Of a stretch of 28,120 nucleotides of DNA, positions 21,715 through 28,120 are shown piece by piece (within the stretch, counting starts at the first letter, position 1; each line of letters starts with the position of its first letter). The DNA comes from CAISIP01 sp046594635 (GTDB lineage Bacteria; Pseudomonadota; Gammaproteobacteria; Burkholderiales; Burkholderiaceae_C): positions 1-28,120 of the forward strand of contig JBKJRR010000467.1 in assembly GCA_046594635.1 (NCBI GenBank), given 5' to 3'. The position numbers and the translations under genes are program-made. The notes below the pieces were generated by a model. The model saw only the letters and a list, made by a program, of their open reading frames with translations. It was not told the DNA's origin and ran no database searches.

Positions 21715-23268
21715 ATGGACATGACACCTCGCAGCCCCCTGGATTCGCGCCGCAAGCCAAAAGATCGATACTCCCGCGACGCCGGGATCGCGCCTGGGCG
21801 TGGGCGTGTGGACCGGGCCCTGGCGGCAGCCGCACGGTTCTCGGCCCTGTTGTCCATATGCGCAACCGCACTGGCGCAAGGCCTGCCACCCGAGGTCGAT
21901 GCGGCGCTGGCACTGGCCAAGCTGCCGCGCGATGCGGTCGCTGTACTGGTGGTCAACGCCCAGGGCAAGGAGGCGCCCCGGGTAAGCCACAGGGCGGATG
22001 TGCCGATGAATCCGGCCTCGGTGATGAAGCTGGTCACCACGGCTGCGGCGCTGGACCTGCTCGGGCCTGCATACTACTGGGGCACCTCGGTGTACGCCGA
22101 CGGCCCCATACGTGATGGCCGGCTGGAGGGCAATCTGTATATCAAGGGCCGCGGCGACCCCTCCATGGTCAGCGAGCGCCTGTGGCAACTGATGCGCCGG
22201 GTGCGCTCCCTGGGCATCACCCGCATCAATGGCGACATCGTGCTCGACCGCAGCGCCTTCGCGCTGGCGCCCACCGACCCCGGCGGATTCGATGGCGAGC
22301 CCCTGCGTCCGTACAACGCGGCACCCGACGCTCTTTTGCTGAGCTACAAGTCCATCCTGATGACGTTTGTCGTTGACCGCGCCGCCAATCTGGCGCGCAT
22401 CCATGTCGACCCGCCGCTGGCCGGCGTCACGGTTCCGGCGTCCGTGCCCCTGCTCACGGCCGGCGGCTGCGGCGACTACCGGGGCAGTCTGCGGGCGGAC
22501 TTCTCGGATCCGGCTCAGGTCCGTTTCGCCGGCAGTTATCCGGCCGCCTGCCTGGAGCGCACCTGGCCGGTGGCCTGGCCCGATGCGCAGGTTTATGCGG
22601 CGCGGGCGATCGAGGGTATGTGGCGCGAGGTGGGCGGACAACTGGCCGGCACGGTGCGCGACGGCACGGTGTTGCCGGCGGCCGGCCCGCCAGTTTTCGA
22701 AGCCACCTCGCCTACGCTGGCCGAAGTGGTCCGCGACGTCAACAAGTACAGCAACAACGTGATGGCGCAGCAGCTGTTTCTCAGCCTGAGCCTGCCAGCT
22801 GGCCGCGCCACCGACAAGCCCGCCGCGGTGGATGCCACCGCCACTGTGCCTGCAAGCTTCGCCGCGTCACGTGAGGTAGTGCAGCAATGGTGGCGTGAAC
22901 GGATCGGCGGGTCGGTCGACATGCCACTGGTCGACAACGGCGCCGGGCTGTCGCGCAGCGCGCGTGCCAGCGCGATGGCGCTGGGCCGGTTGCTGCAAAC
23001 CGCCTACCAGTCGCCATGGATGCCGGAACTGATGGCCTCGCTGCCAATCGCCGGCATCGACGGCACGATGCGCCGCAACCGCTCGGGAGCGATCGGCAGC
23101 GCCCATCTCAAGACGGGCAGTCTGCGTGACGTCACGGCCGTAGCCGGTTATGTGCTGGCCAACAGCGGGCGGCGTTATGTGGTTGTACTGATTACGAATC
23201 ACGCCAATGCGGGCGCGAGTCGTGCTGCCATCGACAAATTGCTCGAGTGGGTGATCAAGGACAACTGA
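21715..23268 (+). CDS. dacB: D-alanyl-D-alanine carboxypeptidase/endopeptidase (PBP4 family)
   Basis: Periplasmic enzyme trimming or cutting peptidoglycan cross-links. The 517-residue S13 peptidase shows all three active-site motifs: S102-V-M-K105 in MNPASVMKLVTTAAAL, S346-N-N348 in NKYSNNVMAQQLF, and K466-T-G in SAHLKTGSLRDVTAVAGY. The first 30 or so residues are unusually long and charged (MDMTPRSPLDSRRKPKDRYS) before a signal peptide (AAAARFSALLSICATALAQG). A GTG at 21808 would give a more usual signal peptide and may be the true start. Only 40 bases separate it from the divergent DMT gene. Confidence 0.95.
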   Translation: MDMTPRSPLDSRRKPKDRYSRDAGIAPGRGRVDRALAAAARFSALLSICATALAQGLPPEVDAALALAKLPRDAVAVLVVNAQGKEAPRVSHRADVPMNPASVMKLVTTAAALDLLGPAYYWGTSVYADGPIRDGRLEGNLYIKGRGDPSMVSERLWQLMRRVRSLGITRINGDIVLDRSAFALAPTDPGGFDGEPLRPYNAAPDALLLSYKSILMTFVVDRAANLARIHVDPPLAGVTVPASVPLLTAGGCGDYRGSLRADFSDPAQVRFAGSYPAACLERTWPVAWPDAQVYAARAIEGMWREVGGQLAGTVRDGTVLPAAGPPVFEATSPTLAEVVRDVNKYSNNVMAQQLFLSLSLPAGRATDKPAAVDATATVPASFAASREVVQQWWRERIGGSVDMPLVDNGAGLSRSARASAMALGRLLQTAYQSPWMPELMASLPIAGIDGTMRRNRSGAIGSAHLKTGSLRDVTAVAGYVLANSGRRYVVVLITNHANAGASRAAIDKLLEWVIKDN

Positions 23269-23299
23269 CGTGCGGCAGGGACATCGGCGCTGATGGGCA

Positions 23300-23593
23300 A
23301 TGCGCGCCATGATTTCCAGCGAAGCCATTGGTTATGCCGCCGCAACCCTGACGACGGCCAGTTTTCTGCCGCAGGCCTGGTACACGTTTCGTACCCGTGA
23401 TGTACGCGGCATATCGCTGGGCATGTACCTGTTATTTGTTGCCGGCGTGTCGCTGTGGCTCACTTACGGATTGTTGACGGCCGCCTGGCCGATCGTGATT
23501 GCCAATGCCATCACACTGGCCCTGGCAGGCGTCATTCTATGGATGAAGCTGCACTTTCAAGGTCCGCCCGCGGCCTTGCCAGAGCGCGACTGA
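23300..23593 (+). CDS. SemiSWEET-type transporter (PQ-loop, MtN3-like)
   Basis: A three-helix half-transporter that works as a dimer, usually for sugars. The 97 residues hold helices at about 8-25, 38-57 and 64-83, the PQ motif SFLPQAWYTFRTRDVRGIS, and LWLTYGL, typical of SemiSWEETs. The start could also be the ATG at 23309 (MISSEAIGYAAA), which suits the family better; neither has a strong ribosome site. It follows dacB by 31 bases. The next 165 bases hold no clear gene. Confidence 0.85.
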   Translation: MRAMISSEAIGYAAATLTTASFLPQAWYTFRTRDVRGISLGMYLLFVAGVSLWLTYGLLTAAWPIVIANAITLALAGVILWMKLHFQGPPAALPERD

Positions 23594-23758
23594 GCGGCCT
23601 GGCGGCGCAGATCGGGCTGGCTTTGGCGGGATGGCGGCCAGCCGGCGGCTGCGCCGCAAGGCCTGAAGCGAGATCGGCTGCAACACGCGGTCGGCACAGT
23701 GGCAACGGTGGTGGATGCCTGCGCGTGCCTGCGACCCAACCGATCCTGCGGTGATTCG

Positions 23759-24793
23759 TCACGCAGCGGCGGCTGCCGCGCGTTGCAAGCGATCGCGCAC
23801 GCCGTCCCACTCGGAGCCCATGGGCGGGGTTTCGACCCAAATCAGCTTGACGCCCAGATCGTCAAAATCACGCAACACTGCAAACAGTTGCCGGGCCGTG
23901 GCGGCGGCATCGTCGGGCATGCGCCGCTGCAACACGCCGCTGGAACGTGAACGCAAGGGCGAACGCGCATAGGTGGCGATAACCGGTCCTTGTTGCGCAG
24001 CAGGTTTCACGTCCGCGCCCAGCATATCAAGCGAGGTCTGCATGGCCTTGCCATCCATCAGGCGCAGCGTCGCGCGGGGCGCGTAGTGTGCGAGCAAGGT
24101 GCCTGAGGCCCGAGGCGCCGCTGCCTGGCCTGCGATGGGTTGATCGGACAACACCGGCCGACCCGCGACTGACGCGAGTTGGGCGATGTGAATCGCACCC
24201 GGACGCAACAACACCGGCGCGCCCCGGGTACAGTCAACAATCGTCGACTCGATGCCAACACCACAGGCGCCGCCATCGAGAATCAGCAGATCGGAACCAA
24301 ATTCGCCTTGCACATGGGCGGCCGTGGTCGGACTGACGCGGCCGAACTGGTTGGCACTTGGCCCGGCCAGCCCCATCACACCCAAGGCGCGGCAGGCATG
24401 CAGCAAAGCCTGGGCCACCGGGTGATCCGGACAACGCAAGCCGATCGAATCCTGGCCACCGGCCGCGGCGCCACCGACACCGGGACGGCGTTGCAGGATC
24501 AGCGTCAGCGGGCCCGGCCAGAAGGCCGACATCAGGGCATGGGCGTAGTCCGGCACCTCGGCGGCAAAATGGGCCACACCTTCAGCACCCTTGTGGGTGT
24601 CGTCCACATGCACGATCAACGGGTGGTTGCTGGGCCGGCCCTTGGCGCTGAACACCTGGGCCACGGCAGTGTCAGCCGATGCGTCTGCTCCAAGCCCATA
24701 CACCGTCTCGGTTGGAAACGCGACCAACGCACCGCGCTGCAGCGCCGCAGCGGCCTGCGCCAGCGCCTCGGTCGAATGCCCGTCCAGTACCAC
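23759..24793 (-). CDS. L-threonylcarbamoyladenylate synthase (Sua5 type)
   Basis: Makes the threonylcarbamoyl-AMP used for the t6A tRNA modification. The 344 residues include the N-terminal YrdC domain (about 1-205), with PTETVYGLGADAS, KGRPSNHPLIVHV and LAGPSANQFGRVSPTTA, and a C-terminal Sua5 domain (about 225-344, LLAHYAPRATLRL, LRDFDDLGVKLIWVE). That extra domain makes it Sua5 rather than the short TsaC. The purK stop lies 12 bases upstream on the same strand, suggesting a purE-purK-sua5 operon. Confidence 0.95.
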   Translation of the reverse strand: MVLDGHSTEALAQAAAALQRGALVAFPTETVYGLGADASADTAVAQVFSAKGRPSNHPLIVHVDDTHKGAEGVAHFAAEVPDYAHALMSAFWPGPLTLILQRRPGVGGAAAGGQDSIGLRCPDHPVAQALLHACRALGVMGLAGPSANQFGRVSPTTAAHVQGEFGSDLLILDGGACGVGIESTIVDCTRGAPVLLRPGAIHIAQLASVAGRPVLSDQPIAGQAAAPRASGTLLAHYAPRATLRLMDGKAMQTSLDMLGADVKPAAQQGPVIATYARSPLRSRSSGVLQRRMPDDAAATARQLFAVLRDFDDLGVKLIWVETPPMGSEWDGVRDRLQRAAAAAA

Positions 24794-24805
24794 GTCAGGG
24801 CTTGC

Positions 24806-26014
24806 TCACGCCAGGGCAATGCCGAGCAAGTCGGCCGCCTGCTGCGCCGTGGCACGCGCCTGTTCAGCGCTTGCCGCGGTAATTGTCAGATGGCCCATCT
24901 TGCGGCCTCGGCTGGCCCGTAACTTGCCATACAGATGCAGATGCGCACCCGGCAGGGCCAAGACTGCCCCCCAGTCCGGCGGTTTTGGCGCGTCGCCACC
25001 CGGATGGCCCGGCGCGACGTACCACAGGTCGCCGAGCAGGTTCAGCATCACAGCCGGACTGTGCTGGCGCGGCTGCCTCAAGGGCAAGCCTGCCAAGGTA
25101 GACACCTGCAGGTCGAATTGCGACTGGTCGCATGCGTCCAAGGTGTAGTGCCCACTGTTATGCGGGCGTGGCGCAATCTCGTTGACCAGCAAGATGTCGC
25201 CCCCCTCCTGCGCGACCACGAAGAACTCGACACATAACACGCCGACGTATTGCAGTTCCTGCGCGACGGCGCGGGCGGCATCACAGGCTCGCTCGGCCAA
25301 GGCTGGCGCCAGGTTGCCTTCAAACACTTCGGTCATGGCCAGAATGCCATCAACATGCAGATTGCGCTGCACCGGGAAGTTCACCATGGCGCCGTCCCAG
25401 CCACGCGCGACCAGCACGGAGCATTCGGAAAGCAGCTCCAGCCGGCGCTCAAGCACGCAGGCCACAGATTTGAGCCCGTCCCAGGCCGCCGCCAGTTCGG
25501 TCCGGTCGCGCACCCGGACCTGGCCCTTGCCGTCATACCCGAGGCGGGCGGTCTTGAGGATGCCGGGCAACAGCTTGTCGTCCACAGCGGCCAGTTCGGC
25601 CTCGCTGGTGATCACGGCATACGGCGCAGTTGGCACACCGCAGGCCTTGAAATGCGCCTTCTCGCGAATCCGGTCCTGGGCAATTGCCAGCGACTGGGCC
25701 GACGGCGCAACCGGCCGGTGCGCGCCCAGCGTGAACATCGCGCCAGACGGCACGTTCTCGAATTCGGTGGTGATGGCAGCGCAGCGTTGCATCATCTGCG
25801 CAAGAGCCTGCTCGTCCAGGTAGTCCGCCTGGATATGGAAGTGGCTGACCAGCCCGGCCGGACTGGCCGGATCGGGGTCGAGCACCGCGGTGAAATACCC
25901 CATGCGCTGCGCGGCATGCACGAACATGCGGCCCAGCTGGCCTCCGCCCATGACGCCCAGCGTGGTCTGCTGGCCGCTCGCCGTCGTGCCAGGGAGAATG
26001 GCCTGCCTCAGCAT
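24806..26014 (-). CDS. purK: N5-carboxyaminoimidazole ribonucleotide synthase
   Basis: ATP-grasp enzyme that carboxylates AIR in purine synthesis. The 402 residues show the N-terminal GVMGGGQLGRMFVHAAQRMG, ATP-grasp segments (TARLGYDGKGQVRV, LSECSVLVARGWDG), the metal-binding VNEIAPRPHNSGHYT, and the end YGKLRASRGRKMGHLT. The ATG at 26014 is chosen over an in-frame start at 26110, which would overlap purE and adds a non-conserved Arg/Pro-rich stretch. purE precedes it by 34 bases. Confidence 0.96.
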   Translation of the reverse strand: MLRQAILPGTTASGQQTTLGVMGGGQLGRMFVHAAQRMGYFTAVLDPDPASPAGLVSHFHIQADYLDEQALAQMMQRCAAITTEFENVPSGAMFTLGAHRPVAPSAQSLAIAQDRIREKAHFKACGVPTAPYAVITSEAELAAVDDKLLPGILKTARLGYDGKGQVRVRDRTELAAAWDGLKSVACVLERRLELLSECSVLVARGWDGAMVNFPVQRNLHVDGILAMTEVFEGNLAPALAERACDAARAVAQELQYVGVLCVEFFVVAQEGGDILLVNEIAPRPHNSGHYTLDACDQSQFDLQVSTLAGLPLRQPRQHSPAVMLNLLGDLWYVAPGHPGGDAPKPPDWGAVLALPGAHLHLYGKLRASRGRKMGHLTITAASAEQARATAQQAADLLGIALA

Positions 26015-26048
26015 GGCCGGTGCACCAGGGCGTCTGTTTGCGCACGGA

Positions 26049-26573
26049 TCATGATGGCGTACCAGGTTTGGACAGGGGCGCGTCGGATGGCGGCGGCACG
26101 GCCATGGCACGCGCGGCGCGAGTCTGTTCTACCCGGAACACCTCCAGGCGTTCGGCCAGTCCCGGGTCGTCGTTCGCCAACAGGGCAACGGCGAACAACG
26201 CCGCATTGGCCGCGCCGGCCGCGCCGATGGCGAAGGTGGCGACCGGAATGCCCTTGGGCATCTGCACGATGCTGTGCAGCGAGTCGACGCCCGACAGGTG
26301 CTTGCTGGCGATCGGAACGCCCAGCACCGGGACGGTGGTCTTGGCCGCCAGCATGCCGGGCAGATGGGCCGCGCCACCGGCTCCGGCGATGATCGCCTTG
26401 AGGCCACGCTCGCGCGCCTGCTCGGCATATGCGAACATGTCGTCCGGCATGCGATGGGCCGAAACCACGCGGGTTTCGTGTCCAATTCCAAACTGTTGGA
26501 GAATCTGTGCTGCGTGCTGCATGGTGTCCCAGTCGGAACTGGAGCCCATGACCACACCGATTGAAAGTTTCAT
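26049..26573 (-). CDS. purE: N5-carboxyaminoimidazole ribonucleotide mutase (class I PurE)
   Basis: Moves the carboxylate of N5-CAIR to give CAIR, following PurK. The 174 residues include IGVVMGSSSDWDTMQHAAQI (GSxSD loop, residues 10-14), VVSAHRMPDDMFAYAEQA with H40, AGAGGAAHLPGMLAAKT, and GVPIASKHLSGVDSLHSIVQ. The terminal 15 or so residues (after RAMAVPP) are variable. It is divergent from cnoX by 99 bases. Confidence 0.97.
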   Translation of the reverse strand: MKLSIGVVMGSSSDWDTMQHAAQILQQFGIGHETRVVSAHRMPDDMFAYAEQARERGLKAIIAGAGGAAHLPGMLAAKTTVPVLGVPIASKHLSGVDSLHSIVQMPKGIPVATFAIGAAGAANAALFAVALLANDDPGLAERLEVFRVEQTRAARAMAVPPPSDAPLSKPGTPS

Positions 26574-26672
26574 GGTGGTGGTGAGACCGGAGTATTGGCC
26601 CTTGCCGTGTGCCGGCCTTCCGTCCTCAACCCGATTTTAGTCAGTCCCCTGTCATTCCCCGCAATTTCCACA

Positions 26673-27581
26673 ATGATCAACGTCACCACCGCAAATTTTG
26701 AAGCCGAAGTCATCGAAGCATCGATGGATATACCCGTCCTCGTCGATTTCTGGGCGCCGTGGTGTGGCCCCTGCAAGGTGATCGGGCCACTGCTGGAAAA
26801 GCTGGAGACCGACTACAAGGGCCGCTTCAAGCTGGTCAAGATCGACTCCGACCAGGAGCAGGAAGTCAGCCAGGCATTTGGCATCCGAAGCATTCCGACC
26901 TGCGTGCTGTTGATTGACGGCAAGCCGGTGGACGGCTTCATGGGCGCCGTACCCGAGGGCCAGCTCAAGGCCTTCCTGGACAAAAACCTGCCGCCGGTCG
27001 ACATCCTGGAGGCCGAGGTCACAAGCGAGTCGATAACGGACGCACCTGATGCCAATGACCCGCAGGTCCAGCATGAGGCGCTGCAACAGGCTGTGCTGCA
27101 AAAACCGGACGATGACGACGCGCGGTTTGCCTACGTCAAGTTTCTGCTGCAATCCAACATGTTGTCCGAGGCCAAGGCTGCGCTGGCACCGGCCTTGCCG
27201 CGCATCGCCCTGGTGCGGCGCATCGAATCCCTGCAGCACTGGATCTCTGCCATCGAGTTCGCAGCCGAACAAGGCAATCCTGAAGCCGCGCTGGCCGGCT
27301 TCGAGACGCTTATTGCCGCCGGCAAACGTGATTTCGACGCCCGCTTCGGCAAGGCCCGCTTGCTGATGGCGGCGCAGGCCTGGACCCACGCCATGGATGA
27401 ACTGCTCGAAATCCTGATGCGCGACAAGGCCTGGAACGAGGAACTGGCCCGCAAAACTTTCGTGGCCATCCTGGATGTTATCGAGCCGCCGCCCGTCAAG
27501 GTCGCCGACGGCCAGATTCCGCCGGTGGACCCGGTGGTTGCGACCTACCGCCGCCGCCTGAGCAGCGTGGTACTGAGCTGA
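26673..27581 (+). CDS. cnoX: thioredoxin-TPR co-chaperone (CnoX/YbbN family)
   Basis: Holds unfolding proteins and protects them from over-oxidation, passing them to chaperones. The 302 residues have an N-terminal thioredoxin domain (about 1-110) with an intact WCGPC (C31, C34) and the cis-proline loop SIPTC (P75, C77), then a TPR-like C-terminal half with the repeats DDDARFAYVKFLLQSNMLSE, EQGNPEAALAGFETLIAAGK and DFDARFGKARLLMAAQAWTH. E. coli CnoX lacks the CxxC pair, so this one may also have thioredoxin activity. The start at 26673 begins the conserved part; upstream sequence in frame is not conserved-looking. Confidence 0.93.
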   Translation: MINVTTANFEAEVIEASMDIPVLVDFWAPWCGPCKVIGPLLEKLETDYKGRFKLVKIDSDQEQEVSQAFGIRSIPTCVLLIDGKPVDGFMGAVPEGQLKAFLDKNLPPVDILEAEVTSESITDAPDANDPQVQHEALQQAVLQKPDDDDARFAYVKFLLQSNMLSEAKAALAPALPRIALVRRIESLQHWISAIEFAAEQGNPEAALAGFETLIAAGKRDFDARFGKARLLMAAQAWTHAMDELLEILMRDKAWNEELARKTFVAILDVIEPPPVKVADGQIPPVDPVVATYRRRLSSVVLS

Positions 27582-27589
27582 AACCGGTG

Positions 27590-27621
27590 CGGCGGGAGCC
27601 AAGCATCACGCGGCCCCGCCG
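27590..27621. terminator. possible hairpin between converging cnoX and ACP genes
   Basis: CGGCGGG (27590-27596) pairs exactly with CCCGCCG (27615-27621) across an 18-base loop in the 40-base gap between the two converging stops. There is no T-run on either strand, so a Rho-independent role is doubtful. Confidence 0.25.
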
Positions 27622-27885
27622 TCAAGCGCGCGCCTGTTCGATCAGGCCCATGATGCTGGCCATGGAGGCCAACCTATCCGGGTCGAATCCGCCGGCGGCA
27701 AAGTCGATGCCGTAGGTCTCCTCGAGGTAGACGACGATCTGCATGATGGCCATCGAATCAAGCAACCCCGACGCCACCAGCGGGTCGTCCAGCCCCAGGC
27801 TTTCCACCGCCACCCCCGGCTTTTGAATACTGCGCAGAAATTGGCGCAAATCGTCCAGCACCTGGGCCTGGTCCGCGCCGCTCAT
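27622..27885 (-). CDS. acyl carrier protein (stand-alone, phosphopantetheine-binding)
   Basis: An 87-residue carrier with the site LLDSMAIMQIVVYLEETYGI, where S44 would take the phosphopantetheine arm. It starts MSGADQAQVLDDLRQFLRSI and ends ASIMGLIEQARA. It is not a fatty-acid AcpP by sequence (which has DSLDTVELVM), but like carriers linked to an acyl-AMP ligase. The ATG at 27885 overlaps the stop of the upstream ligase gene by four bases, so the two are translationally coupled. Confidence 0.88.
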   Translation of the reverse strand: MSGADQAQVLDDLRQFLRSIQKPGVAVESLGLDDPLVASGLLDSMAIMQIVVYLEETYGIDFAAGGFDPDRLASMASIMGLIEQARA

Positions 27886-28120
27886 GGCACTCCACCTGCG
27901 GCCAGCAGCCGCACCATGTCGAGCGGGGCCTGGGCGGCGCAGGCGTCGCGCACGGCCTCGCGGTTGATCTTGCCGCGTGAAGTGCGTGGAATCTCGGTCA
28001 CCGCCCACCAGCGTGAAGGCATCTTGGGTTCGGCCAGATGGCGCTGCATCCAGGCATGCAGGGCGCGCACGGTGTCGTCTTGCGGGTCGCTGAGCACCAC
28101 CGCCATGCCAACGATCTGTC
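27882..28120 (-). CDS. acyl-CoA/acyl-AMP ligase, C-terminus (continues outside the window)
   Basis: The last 78 residues of an adenylate-forming enzyme. Visible are QRHLAEPKMPSRWWAVTEIP and RTSRGKINREAVRDA, the end motif with the conserved catalytic lysine (GK). It likely activates an acid as an acyl-AMP and passes it to the coupled carrier protein. The frame is open to the edge of the window, and the substrate cannot be told from this part. Confidence 0.8.
   Translation of the reverse strand, partial: QIVGMAVVLSDPQDDTVRALHAWMQRHLAEPKMPSRWWAVTEIPRTSRGKINREAVRDACAAQAPLDMVRLLAAGGVP

Noticed and set aside
25250..26392. A 380-codon plus-strand frame opposite purK and purE
   Set aside because: Antisense shadow; both purine enzymes are complete on the minus strand with full motifs.
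1..28120. CRISPR arrays, tRNA or rRNA genes, IS elements
   Set aside because: I saw no regularly spaced short repeats, no tRNA cloverleaf or rRNA-like sequence, and no transposase frame in the window.

Overview
This is a GC-rich, tightly packed chromosomal window, most likely from a betaproteobacterium of the order Burkholderiales. The order bamE-dapB-exbBD-leuS-lptE-holA-proA next to fur, the purE-purK-Sua5 run, and protein details (BamE and Fur sequence, a TMSKS version of the LeuRS KMSKS loop) recall Alcaligenaceae such as Bordetella. That placement comes from memory of the families, not from a search.

Left part (1-13.7 kb): a patatin-like lipase runs off the left edge. Next come hpf, a strong terminator, ptsN and hprK (ribosome hibernation plus nitrogen-PTS control), then fur on the minus strand, divergent from bamE. 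The plus-strand run bamE, dapB, exbB, exbD, leuS, lptE, holA, proA and a MATE exporter covers outer-membrane assembly, lysine/peptidoglycan precursor synthesis, a proton-driven energiser, leucyl-tRNA charging, LPS export, the replication clamp loader and proline synthesis. Between lptE and holA lies a 60-bp tandem repeat that is also an unbroken 59-codon reading frame.

Middle part (13.7-15.7 kb): a small accessory island of lower GC in places. It holds a two-gene unit (a start-less DUF4258-like frame overlapping a DUF2283 gene), a decayed-looking stretch of small membrane and soluble frames, a VapBC/FitAB-type toxin-antitoxin operon with a repeat-bearing promoter, and an unexplained 36-codon frame behind a dioxygenase gene.

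Right part (15.7-28.1 kb): a two-subunit Rieske ring-hydroxylating oxygenase lacking its electron-transfer partners, pyrF, a family-4-type uracil-DNA glycosylase, and the DMT exporter-tsaB-rimI cluster, all on the minus strand. They are followed by dacB and a SemiSWEET-like gene (plus), then Sua5/TsaC, purK and purE (minus), cnoX (plus), and the end of an acyl-AMP ligase coupled to a stand-alone acyl carrier protein (minus). TsaB and Sua5 serve the same tRNA modification (t6A).

Most of the window is well-understood core genome. The parts that deserve a second look are the lptE-holA repeat frame and the 13.7-15.7 kb island. I did not find a convincing new multi-gene system.
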